Source of the DNA: Spirochaetaceae bacterium
GTDB taxonomy: Bacteria > Spirochaetota > Spirochaetia > SZUA-6 > Bin103
Reading direction: 5' to 3'
Assembly (NCBI GenBank): GCA_028818385.1
Contig: JAPPNY010000067.1
Location: 1 to 7,750, forward strand
Length of the DNA stretch: 7,750 nt
Below are positions 1 through 7,123 of the stretch, in pieces (the stretch's first letter is position 1; each line of letters starts with the position of its first letter). The position numbers were made by a program, and so were the translations under genes. The notes below the pieces were generated by a model. That model saw only the letters and a program-made list of their open reading frames with translations, had not been told where the DNA came from and made no database searches.

Positions 1-456
1 GCGCTGGCGCTGGCCGCGGCGGTCGTGGCGGCGATCCGCCGGCGGCGGCGCGTGGCTGCGAGCCGGCCGGTGCCCATCGAGCCGCCCGGCGTGGTGGCGC
101 TGCGCGCGCTGGATGAGCTGGAGCGTGACCCGGCCCTCAAGGCGGATCTGGACCGGTTCTACGTGGCGGTCTCGTCGATCCTGCGCGCGTACCTGGAGGG
201 GCGGTTCGGCCTGCGCGCGCCCGAGCAGACCACGGAGGAGTTCCTGGCGGCCGCCGAGGCGGAGCCGGCCTTCGATCGCGAGCAGCAGCGGACGCTCCGC
301 GCGTTCCTGGCCGCATGCGACGCGGTCAAGTTCGCCCGTGCGCGGCCGTCGGCTGGCCAGACCGCGCGCATCATCGACACCGCCCGCGGCTTCGTGCTGG
401 CGACCGCCGATGCGGCGGAGGCAGCCGCGCCCGCCGCCGGGGAGGACGGGCGGTGA
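1..456 (+). CDS. 3' end of a membrane protein with a BatD-tail-like (DUF4381-like) cytosolic domain
   Basis: The frame is open from base 1 and ends at TGA 454-456, so the gene starts left of the window; 151 residues are visible. They begin with the end of a hydrophobic helix (residues 1-12), then a run of five arginines (13-17), a Pro-rich linker (23-29) and a helical domain (about 33-137). The arginines after the helix suggest a cytosolic C-terminal part. The domain carries the pattern FYVAVSSILRAYLEGRFGL, then PEQTTEEFL, then a Leu-rich helix with CDAVKFAR. This is how I know the C-terminal ends of small DUF4381-type or BatD-like proteins encoded between DUF58 and batA genes. The same pattern recurs in the tail of BatD in this window. 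The stop overlaps the batA start by 4 bp, so it belongs to the operon. The family name is uncertain because the N-terminal part is missing; the reading frame itself is secure. Confidence 0.8.
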   Translation, partial: ALALAAAVVAAIRRRRRVAASRPVPIEPPGVVALRALDELERDPALKADLDRFYVAVSSILRAYLEGRFGLRAPEQTTEEFLAAAEAEPAFDREQQRTLRAFLAACDAVKFARARPSAGQTARIIDTARGFVLATADAAEAAAPAAGEDGR

Positions 457-1499
457 GATTCGAGACCGCCTGGGCGCTGGGGCTGCTGGCCGTGGTCGCG
501 TTGCTGCCGCTGGCGCGCGCGGCGGTGAGCCGCGTGCGCATCGGCATCGCGTTCCCGTCGGTGGCGGTGCCGGCCGGCATCGCGCCGTCGCTGCGCCATC
601 GCCTGGCGTGGCTGCCGGCGGCGCTCCAGCTCCTGGCCCTGGCGCTGCTGATCGTGGCGCTGGCGCGCCCGCGCGAGGGGCTGGAGCAGGTGGTCGACGT
701 CAGCCGCGGCATCGCCATCGAGATCGTCGTCGACCGCTCGGGCAGCATGATTGCCCCCATCGCCGAGGACGGCCGCGGCCCGACGCGGCTGGATGCCGTC
801 AAGGAGGTGGTGGCCCGCTTCGCGCACGGCGACGGGGGCGATCTGGGCGGGCGGCCCAACGACCTGCTGGGGCTGATCACCTTCGCGCGCTATCCGGAGA
901 CGGTGCTGCCGCTGACCCTGTCGCACGAGACCCTGGACGGCTTCCTGAGCGGCGTGGAGGTGGTCGCCGATCGCAGCCAGGACGGCACCGCGATCGGCGA
1001 CGCCCTGGCCCTGGCGGCCGCCCGCCTGCGCGTGGCCGAGGAGGCGCTCGGCACCCGCGACGACTACGAGATCAAGAGCAAGGTGATCATCCTGCTCACC
1101 GACGGCAGCCAGAACGCCGGCCAGCGGACACCCGCGGAGGCGGCTGAGCTGGCCGCCGGCTGGGGGATCAAGGTGTACGCGATCGGCATCGGCGTGGGCG
1201 CTCCCGAGCAGACGGTGCGCACGCCGCTGGGAACCTTCCGCCTGCCGGCCGGACAGCCGGTGGATGCCGCCGGGCTGCAGGCGGTGGCCGAGCGGACCGG
1301 CGGGCTGTTCCGCATGGCGGAGGACACCGAGTCGCTCATCGCCGTCTACGGCGAGATCGACCACCTGGAGAAGAGCGAGGTCGAGTCGGTCCGCTACGTC
1401 GACTTTCGCGAACGGTTCGCGCCGTGGGCCTTGGCGGCTCTGGGCGCGGCGGTGGCGGCCGCGGTGCTCGCCGCCACCGTGTTCAGGCGCACCCCATAG
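453..1499 (+). CDS. batA: BatA-like vWA-domain membrane protein
   Basis: 348 residues, starting at GTG 453. The start is chosen because GGAGG (441-445) sits 7 bases upstream, the GTGA overlaps the previous stop, and the protein then opens with the usual BatA membrane helix. Helices lie at about 5-21 and 53-70, followed by the ARPRE sequence that leads into the vWA domain (about 86-310), and a C-terminal helix (about 325-343) ending in RRTP. The metal-binding MIDAS is complete: D94, S96 and S98 in DRSGSM, T179 in DGTAIGDAL, and D217 in LLTDGSQ. The segment before the last helix (LEKSEVES...FRERFAPW) is typical of BatA. By family knowledge, such proteins expose the vWA domain to the periplasm and bind partners through Mg2+ or Mn2+; the other vWA protein and the MoxR ATPase system are likely partners. 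Length and architecture are normal for the family. Function beyond protein-protein interaction is not established. Confidence 0.93.
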   Translation: MRFETAWALGLLAVVALLPLARAAVSRVRIGIAFPSVAVPAGIAPSLRHRLAWLPAALQLLALALLIVALARPREGLEQVVDVSRGIAIEIVVDRSGSMIAPIAEDGRGPTRLDAVKEVVARFAHGDGGDLGGRPNDLLGLITFARYPETVLPLTLSHETLDGFLSGVEVVADRSQDGTAIGDALALAAARLRVAEEALGTRDDYEIKSKVIILLTDGSQNAGQRTPAEAAELAAGWGIKVYAIGIGVGAPEQTVRTPLGTFRLPAGQPVDAAGLQAVAERTGGLFRMAEDTESLIAVYGEIDHLEKSEVESVRYVDFRERFAPWALAALGAAVAAAVLAATVFRRTP

Positions 1500-1517
1500 T
1501 CGAGGTTGGGCAGGGCG

Positions 1518-3338
1518 ATGGAACTCACCGACGGCGTGCGGCTCAGCTCCCCGGACGCGTTCCTGCTGCTCTGGGCGATCCCCCCGCTGGTCGCCCTGTT
1601 CGTGCTCGCGGCGCTGCGCCGCCGCCGCACGCTGCAAAGCTTCGCGGGCGAGCGCGCCGGCATGCACGCCGAGCGGCGCAACGCGCGCCCCTTCAAGGGC
1701 GGCCTGCTGGTGGCCGCCGTCGTGCTGATCGTCGTCGCGCTGGCGCGGCCCGGCTGGACCCCGGAGACGCGCACGGTCGAGCGCCGCGGGCGCGACGTGG
1801 TGTTCGTGGTGGACACCTCGCGCAGCATGCTCGCCCGTGACCTCGCCCCGAACCGGCTGGAGCGGGCCAAGCTGGCGATCCTGGACACGCTGGAGGTGTT
1901 GCGCGGCGACCGCGTGGCGCTGGTGGCCTTCGCCGGGACGGCGGTGGTGAAGAGCCCGCTGACCTTCGACTACGGTTTCGTGAGATTGGCGGTGGAACGG
2001 CTCTCGACGGACAGCACTTCGCGCGGCGGCACCTTGATCGGCGACGCCCTGCGCGTGGTGCGCGACTCCGTGTTCGGCGATACCGTGAGCCCGTACCGGG
2101 ACGTGGTGCTGATCACGGACGGCGGCGACCTGGGGAGCCTGCCGCTGCAGGCGGCCGGCGAGCTGGGAGCGCTGGGCGCCCGCATCATCGCCGTCGGGCT
2201 GGGCGATGAGGTGACCGGGCAACCGATCCCGGACCCGGACGCCGACGGCGGGTACCTGCAGCACGAGGGGCAGCCAGTGCTCACGGCCCTGGACGCCGAG
2301 GCGCTGCGCGAGCTGGCGGGCGTGACGCCGGGCGGCCGCTACGTCAACGTGGCAACCGGCAACTTCGACCTGGGCGTCCTCTACACGCAGCTTATCGCGG
2401 GCGCGGACCGGCAGCTTCTGGAGCGGACCGAGCGCGAGGTCTTCCAGGAGCGCTTCCAGCCGTTCCTGGCCGCCGCGCTGGTGCTGCTGGCGCTGGAGTT
2501 CCTGCTGCCCGACCTGATCCGGCGCCGTCGGCGGCGAGCGGGCGCCGCGCATCCTCCGGCCGTCGCGGTGGTCCTGTTCGCCCTGGCGGCAGCGCTCGTG
2601 GCGCCTGCGACCGCGCGGGCGGTGGGCGTCCCGGAACAGGCCGAGCGCGACGGCCGCCAGGCATTCGCGGACGGCCGCTTCGGCGACGCCGCGAGAGCCT
2701 TCGGCGCCGCGGCGGAGGCCCGCCCCGGGGTGGCGGAGCTGCTCTACGACGGCGGCATCTCCGCCTATCGTGCGGGCGACCTCGAGCACGCGGCGGGTCT
2801 GCTGCGGCAGGCGGTCGAACAGGCACGCCGCCCGGAGCTGGCGGCTGCCGGCCACTTTGCGCTGGGCAATCTCGGGGCGCGAGGGGTCGAGCAGATGCTC
2901 AGCGTCCAGGGCGGCGCACCGGACGATCCGCAGGCGGCGATCGCGGGCCTGAACGGCGCCGCGCAGTCCTACCGACGCGCACTCGACCTGCATCCGGACT
3001 GGGAGGACGCGGCGCACAACCTGGAGGCCACACGGCTGCGCCTGCAGCAACTGCTGCAGCAGCTCCCGCCTCCCGAGCAGTCGGAGGGGTCGCAGGAGCA
3101 GCAGGGACAGCAGCGGCTCGACCAGTCCCAGCAGGGCACCAAGGGCGAGGAGGAGGAACAGGAGCAGTCTCCGCAGGACGCCGGACCCGCGCAGGAGCCG
3201 CAGCCGGCGGCCGGGCAGGAAGACGACGAGCTGGAGCCCGACGAGCTGGCGCGGGCGATCATCGCCGAGGAGGAAGAGCGCGGGGAGCGGCGCCGGCAGG
3301 AGCAGCTCCGGACCGAGCCGGTCGAGCGCGACTGGTAG
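1518..3338 (+). CDS. batB: BatB-BatC fusion: vWA domain plus TPR module
   Basis: 606 residues from ATG 1518, 18 bp after batA; an in-frame TTG at 1506 directly abuts GAGG and is less likely. Two N-terminal helices (about 13-33, 61-76) precede a vWA domain (about 93-300) with a complete MIDAS: D99, S101 and S103 in DTSRSM, T172 in GGTLIGDAL, D201 in ITDGGD. The following LARDLAPNRLERAK is the usual BatB signature. A third helix (316-334) is followed by six arginines, then a fourth hydrophobic stretch (348-362) ending in ATARA, which looks like a retained BatC signal peptide. After it come TPR-like helix pairs (about 374-403, 406-436, 440-510). The tail (520-585) is rich in Gln and Glu, and the end PVERDW is the BatC C-terminal signature. 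BatB and BatC are separate proteins in Bacteroides; fused forms exist in other lineages. The TPRs probably bind partner proteins in the periplasm beside the vWA domain. Confidence 0.92.
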   Translation: MELTDGVRLSSPDAFLLLWAIPPLVALFVLAALRRRRTLQSFAGERAGMHAERRNARPFKGGLLVAAVVLIVVALARPGWTPETRTVERRGRDVVFVVDTSRSMLARDLAPNRLERAKLAILDTLEVLRGDRVALVAFAGTAVVKSPLTFDYGFVRLAVERLSTDSTSRGGTLIGDALRVVRDSVFGDTVSPYRDVVLITDGGDLGSLPLQAAGELGALGARIIAVGLGDEVTGQPIPDPDADGGYLQHEGQPVLTALDAEALRELAGVTPGGRYVNVATGNFDLGVLYTQLIAGADRQLLERTEREVFQERFQPFLAAALVLLALEFLLPDLIRRRRRRAGAAHPPAVAVVLFALAAALVAPATARAVGVPEQAERDGRQAFADGRFGDAARAFGAAAEARPGVAELLYDGGISAYRAGDLEHAAGLLRQAVEQARRPELAAAGHFALGNLGARGVEQMLSVQGGAPDDPQAAIAGLNGAAQSYRRALDLHPDWEDAAHNLEATRLRLQQLLQQLPPPEQSEGSQEQQGQQRLDQSQQGTKGEEEEQEQSPQDAGPAQEPQPAAGQEDDELEPDELARAIIAEEEERGERRRQEQLRTEPVERDW

Positions 3339-3340
3339 CC

Positions 3341-5173
3341 GTGAAAGTCCCTGCTGGTTCCCGCATCCGGGCTCTCCCCCGCGCCCTGCTGGCTGCGGCG
3401 CTGTGTGGCCTGAGCCTGCCGCTCGCGGCGCAGTCGCTGACCGCGAGCGCGGCGGTGAGCGCCGCCGAAACCGAGATGGGGGTGCCATTCACGCTGCAGG
3501 TCGCCGTGGACGGCAGTGACGCCGCCCCGCAGGTCGAGCTGCCGGCGCTCGACGGCGTGTCGTTTCGGCAGGTCTCGGCCGGCCCCAACAACAGCGAGTC
3601 GATCACGATCGCAGGCGGCCAGACCACCCGCCGGGTGACGCGGGGCTACATCGTCAACTACGAGCTGATCGCTTCCCGTGCCGGCCGGCTGGAGATCCCG
3701 TCCATCGGCGTGACCGTGGACGGGCAACGCCTGACGACGCAGCCGCTTGCGGTGACGATCTTCACGCCTCCGCCGATCGAGGAGTACCGGCTGCTCGTCG
3801 AGGCAGCGGCCGACCGCGCGTGGGTGGGCCAGCCGGTCACGCTGACGACGACCTGGATGTGGCAGGAGGGGCTGGGACCTCAGCGGCTGCTCAGCTTCTC
3901 CCATCCGGTGATGAGCGCGGATGATGCCGACGTGGTGATCCAGCGTGGGCACCCGCCGGGAGATGGCGTGGAGCTGACCGTGCACGGCACGAAACTCACG
4001 GCGGCCTCGCGCGCGCTGCGCCGGGACGGCAAGGCGCACGTGGCGCTGGTCTTCGAGGTGAAAGTCGTGCCGCGCGAGCCCGGCCGCCTGGAGGTGCCGG
4101 CTGCCACCGTTTCGTTCGAGGGGATCGCCAGCTTCCGCACGGGGCGCGACGTGTTCGGCCGCACGGTGCGCGATGTCCGGCGCTTGGTGGTCTCCGCCGA
4201 GCCCTTGGTGCTCACCGTCGATCCGCTGCCGGAGGCGGGCCGCCCGGACGACTTCTCGGGACTGGTCGGCACCTTCGAGGTCGCCGCCAGCGCCGCGCCG
4301 GCCACCGCGAAGGTGGGGGATCCGATCGCGCTGGAGGTGACGGTGAGCGGATCGGGTGATCTCTCCGCTCTCGCCGAGCTGGACCTGGCCCACCTCGACG
4401 CGGCCGGCGACTTTCGCGTCGCGGCCCAGCGCGTGGAGCGGGCGGGCCGGTTCCCGTCGCGGGCCACCTTCCGCACCACCGTCCGGGCGCTGCACGAGTC
4501 GGTGAGCGCCATCCCGCCCGTGCGGCTGTCCTTCTTCGATCCGCAGCGCGGCGCCTATGCCCAGGCCGCCAGCGCGCCGGTCGCGCTGGACGTTCAGCCG
4601 GCCCGGCAGGTGACGCTGCGCGACGTGCAGGGCGGCGCCATGTCCGAGGAGGAGGAGGGCGGGGGGCTCGCCGCCGCGGCCGCGGGCATCGCCCACAACT
4701 ACGAAGGGGAGCGGCTGCTCCGCCGCCAGCGGTTCGACACCGCGGCGTTCGTGGGGTCTCCGGGGGGCGTGCTGCTGCTGGCCGCGGGCCCGGCGGCGGC
4801 CGGCATCGCCGCGCTCTGGATGCGCCTGCGACGGTTGGCCGTGGCGGCGCCGGCCGCGCGCGGCGCCCTGGCGCGCCTGCGGCGGGAGATCGCCGATGCG
4901 GGAGACGATGTCGCGGCGATGGCGGCGGTGCTGCATGACTACCTGCGCGCGCGCCTGGGCACGAACGGCGCGCCCGGAAACGAGCTGCTGGCGCAGGCCC
5001 TCGACGAGCGCGGCGTGGGATCCGAGCATGTGGCCGATCTGCGAGAGTTGCTGGAGCGAATCGACCGCGTGCGTTACGGGGCGACTACCGATGCGGCCGA
5101 GGTACTCGCCGGCCGCATCCTGCAGTGGGCGGAGGCGGCGGACCCGATCCTGGCCCGCGGGACTGGGGCGTGA
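3341..5173 (+). CDS. batD: BatD-like periplasmic beta-domain protein with membrane anchor
   Basis: 610 residues from GTG 3341, two bases after the previous stop. No strong ribosome site is visible, so translation may depend on coupling. An N-terminal signal peptide (basic residues at 8-14, hydrophobic core about 15-30, LPLAAQ at its end) leads to a long periplasmic part built of beta-rich repeats. Two repeats carry the family's typical turn: WVGQPVTL at 161-168, and FSGLVGTFEV starting at 305 followed by KVGDPIALEV. A single membrane helix lies at about 474-494, followed by basic residues and a cytosolic helical tail (about 500-605). The Cys at 22 is not in a lipobox, because Leu precedes it, so I do not call a lipoprotein. 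BatD is a large Bat-operon protein of unknown mechanism, thought to be a periplasmic scaffold. The length is normal for the family. Its last four bases overlap the start of batE. Confidence 0.9.
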   Translation: MKVPAGSRIRALPRALLAAALCGLSLPLAAQSLTASAAVSAAETEMGVPFTLQVAVDGSDAAPQVELPALDGVSFRQVSAGPNNSESITIAGGQTTRRVTRGYIVNYELIASRAGRLEIPSIGVTVDGQRLTTQPLAVTIFTPPPIEEYRLLVEAAADRAWVGQPVTLTTTWMWQEGLGPQRLLSFSHPVMSADDADVVIQRGHPPGDGVELTVHGTKLTAASRALRRDGKAHVALVFEVKVVPREPGRLEVPAATVSFEGIASFRTGRDVFGRTVRDVRRLVVSAEPLVLTVDPLPEAGRPDDFSGLVGTFEVAASAAPATAKVGDPIALEVTVSGSGDLSALAELDLAHLDAAGDFRVAAQRVERAGRFPSRATFRTTVRALHESVSAIPPVRLSFFDPQRGAYAQAASAPVALDVQPARQVTLRDVQGGAMSEEEEGGGLAAAAAGIAHNYEGERLLRRQRFDTAAFVGSPGGVLLLAAGPAAAGIAALWMRLRRLAVAAPAARGALARLRREIADAGDDVAAMAAVLHDYLRARLGTNGAPGNELLAQALDERGVGSEHVADLRELLERIDRVRYGATTDAAEVLAGRILQWAEAADPILARGTGA

Positions 5174-5997
5174 CACGGGTGCGCCGGGCCGCCGCGCTGT
5201 TGACCCTGGCAGTCGCCGCCGGCGCCTTCGCCCAGGAGCCGGCCGGCGAGGCCATGGACGCTGTCGCCCTCCTGAAGGAAGCGGCTGATCTCTACCGGCA
5301 GGCCGACCAGCTCGATACCGCCGGCCAGTCGGCGGCCGCCGAGGCGCTGCGCGGTGCGCTGCTTCGCTACGAGCGGGTGGGATCCGATACCGGCTGGAAC
5401 AACGGCCGCCTCGCCTACAACGCCGCCAACACCCACCTGCGGCTCGGCGACGTGGGACGCGCCGTGCTGCTGTACCGGCGGGCAGCGGAGCTGATGCCGG
5501 GCGACCGCAACGTGCGCCAGGGGCTGGCCTACGCGCGCCGGCTGCGAGCCGACCGGATCGACGAGCCGGTGTCGGCCGGATTGATGCGCGTGGTGCTGTT
5601 CTGGCACTACCTGCTGCCCACGCGGACGCGTGCGATCGCCTTCCTGGCGCTGTGGTGCGCCGTGTGGGCGGGCGTCCTGCTGCGCTTGCTGGCGCCCGTC
5701 GTGCGCAGCCAGCGCTGGCTGCGGCCGGCCGGTGCCGCTTGCGTGCTGCTGGCCGCCGCGCTTGCGGGGTCGCTCGCGGCGGAGTTGATCGAGGCATCCA
5801 CGCCGCCCGGCGTGATCACCGCCGCCTCCGTGGTCGCCCGGCAGGGCGACGGCCACTCGTACGAGCCCAGCTTCGCGTCGGCACTCCACGGCGGCACCGA
5901 GTTCCGGCTGCTGGAGGACCGGGGCGAGTGGTGGCACATTCGCCTGGTCGACGGCCGCGAGACCTGGATCGTCGCCGGCGCGGGGGAGCTGATCTGA
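5170..5997 (+). CDS. batE: BatE-like TPR and SH3-domain membrane protein
   Basis: 275 residues from GTG 5170, whose GTGA overlaps the batD stop by 4 bp. This start gives a clean signal peptide (MTRVRR, hydrophobic core 7-20, cleavage expected after A21 in AFA-QEP). A TPR unit follows at about 77-127; its AYNAANTHLRLGDVGRAVLLYRRA is close to the BatE consensus of family members I know. Two membrane helices (about 155-174 and 187-204) are separated by a short basic loop. The C-terminal part (about 213-275) resembles a bacterial SH3 domain, with GTEFRLLEDRGEWWHIRL and then GRETWIV. With a cleaved signal peptide the TPR lies in the periplasm, and two further helices return the SH3-like end to the same side. 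It probably completes the Bat membrane assembly by binding partners. The fold order (signal, TPR, two helices, SH3) matches BatE well; the ligand of the SH3 domain is unknown. Confidence 0.9.
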   Translation: MTRVRRAAALLTLAVAAGAFAQEPAGEAMDAVALLKEAADLYRQADQLDTAGQSAAAEALRGALLRYERVGSDTGWNNGRLAYNAANTHLRLGDVGRAVLLYRRAAELMPGDRNVRQGLAYARRLRADRIDEPVSAGLMRVVLFWHYLLPTRTRAIAFLALWCAVWAGVLLRLLAPVVRSQRWLRPAGAACVLLAAALAGSLAAELIEASTPPGVITAASVVARQGDGHSYEPSFASALHGGTEFRLLEDRGEWWHIRLVDGRETWIVAGAGELI

Positions 5998-7052
5998 TGA
6001 AGGTGACCGAAGTACGGGCCGTCTACCCGAAGTGGCGGCAGGTGCCGCCTGCCGACGCGTGGCAGGCCCACTTCTGGCAGATCGCCGTGCGCGTCACCAC
6101 CGACGCCGGCGTGACCGGGTTCGGCTACGGTGGCGGCGGCCAGCCGGCCGTGCACGTGATCAACGACCATCTGAGCCGCTTCCTGGTCGGCCGGGCGATC
6201 GACGACACCGGTGACATAGCCGCCGCCTGGGACGAGCTCTACCGGGTGTCCATCCCCTACGGCCGCGGCGGACTGGCGCAGATGGCGCTGAGCGGGGTGG
6301 ACCTGGCCCTCTGGGACGCGCTGGCCCGCGCCGAGCGCTGCCCCGTGCACGCCCTCATCGGCCCGCGCACCAAGGAGGGGCCGGTGCCCGCCTACGCCAC
6401 CGGCAACGACGTCGAGCTGGCCGCGCGCTACGGCTACCCGGCGGTGAAGCTGTCGCACCGCTGGCAGACCGAGGCGGACTTCGACAGCGCCGCCCGCCAA
6501 TCGGAGGCCGCGCGCGCCGCGCTGGGCCCGGCGGTGCGGCTGATGGTGGACTGCTACCTGTCCTGGCCAGCCGATGTAGCCGCCCGCATGGCCGAGCTGC
6601 TGGCGCCGTACCGCCCCTACTGGTTCGAGGACGTGGCGACCCCCGACCACCTGCCCGAGCTGGCCGCGTTGCGCCCCCGGGTCAAGCCGGTGCTGCTGGC
6701 CGGCGGCGAGCACGACTTCACGCCAGCGGCCTTCGCCGAGATCGGCCGGCACGGCGCCCTCGACCTCTGGCAGCCGGACGTCACCTGGGCCGGCGGCATC
6801 ACCGGCACGCTGCGCATCCTCAAGCTGGCGCGCCGGCACGGCGTGCCGGTCGTCCCGCACCGTGGCGGCGAGCCGTGGGGGCTGCATGTGATCGTCGCTA
6901 CCGACTGCCTCGCCCTGGCGGAGACCATGCCGCACCGCTGGCAGGAGCCCCGCGACGACCTGTGGCTCGGCGAGCCCGAGGTCACAGGCGGCTCGATAGA
7001 TCCCGGCGACGAGCCCGGCTTCGGCGTCCGATTGAACGAGGAGCTGCTGTAG
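5997..7052 (+). CDS. Enolase-superfamily sugar-acid dehydratase, L-rhamnonate dehydratase-like
   Basis: 351 residues from ATG 5997, which overlaps the batE stop by one base (TGATG); GGAG at 5985-5988 is a suitable ribosome site. The N-terminal capping domain (about 1-120) includes GYGGGG and VDLALWDALAR, followed by the beta-barrel domain. Metal ligands are D185 (VDCYLSW), E211 (FEDV) and E238 (GGEHD). A His-Asp pair of the mandelate racemase subgroup is present as H288 (VVPHRGG) and D261 (QPDVTW); their 27-residue spacing equals that of mandelate racemase H297 and D270. K151 (VKLSHRW) lies where the second-strand lysine is expected. The combination YATGND, DCxxSW, GEH and QPDVTWxGG recalls L-rhamnonate dehydratase. 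Such enzymes remove a proton next to the carboxylate and eliminate water from an aldonic or aldaric acid in the cytoplasm. Substrate is not readable from the sequence; related dehydratases for other sugar acids are possible. The position directly behind a Bat operon is unusual. Confidence 0.88.
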   Translation: MKVTEVRAVYPKWRQVPPADAWQAHFWQIAVRVTTDAGVTGFGYGGGGQPAVHVINDHLSRFLVGRAIDDTGDIAAAWDELYRVSIPYGRGGLAQMALSGVDLALWDALARAERCPVHALIGPRTKEGPVPAYATGNDVELAARYGYPAVKLSHRWQTEADFDSAARQSEAARAALGPAVRLMVDCYLSWPADVAARMAELLAPYRPYWFEDVATPDHLPELAALRPRVKPVLLAGGEHDFTPAAFAEIGRHGALDLWQPDVTWAGGITGTLRILKLARRHGVPVVPHRGGEPWGLHVIVATDCLALAETMPHRWQEPRDDLWLGEPEVTGGSIDPGDEPGFGVRLNEELL

Positions 7053-7112
7053 GCGCTGGTAACGCGGCCGGCTGAAGCGGGAGCGCCGCCGAGCCCGTCA
7101 TTGGGCTATGGT

Positions 7113-7119
7113 AGGAGGT
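7113..7119 (+). promoter_or_regulatory. Strong Shine-Dalgarno for the coiled-coil gene
   Basis: AGGAGGT is a perfect match to the anti-Shine-Dalgarno of 16S rRNA. It lies 4 bases before GTG 7124 but 16 bases before the in-frame ATG at 7136, so it favours the GTG start. It is stronger than any ribosome site I see ahead of the Bat genes. The 71-bp gap it sits in (7053-7123) shows no convincing promoter or terminator. Confidence 0.7.
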
Positions 7120-7123
7120 AGCG

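Noticed and set aside
113..1147. Alternative plus-strand frame overlapping the first gene and batA
   Set aside because: The product is almost entirely Arg, Ala, Gly and Pro; batA in the other frame has a complete vWA domain.
1506..1517. TTG 1506 as the start of the batB-batC fusion
   Set aside because: The GAGG upstream directly touches this TTG, leaving no spacing, while ATG 1518 begins the usual N-terminus.
3061..3275. Gln/Glu-rich stretch of the fusion protein as a sign of frameshift or repeat expansion
   Set aside because: The frame is intact to the conserved PVERDW end, and acidic, Gln-rich tails are usual for BatC-type proteins.
3404..3406. Cys 22 of BatD as a lipoprotein attachment site
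   Set aside because: The residue before it is Leu, which does not fit a lipobox (Gly, Ala or Ser expected), and a standard signal-peptide end follows later.
159..3488. Very long open frame on the minus strand, antisense to batA and the batB-batC fusion
   Set aside because: Its translation is rich in Arg, Gln, His and Gly with no recognisable domain, and it mirrors well-supported plus-strand genes. Long antisense frames are expected in DNA with this GC content.
2969..5797. Second long minus-strand open frame, antisense to batD and batE
   Set aside because: Same reasoning: low-complexity Arg- and Ala-rich product without motifs, opposite strongly supported genes.
7092..7107. Inverted repeat AGCCC / GGGCT with a 6-base loop in the gap before the coiled-coil gene
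   Set aside because: A 5-bp stem without a following T run is too weak to call a terminator, and such short palindromes are common in GC-rich DNA.
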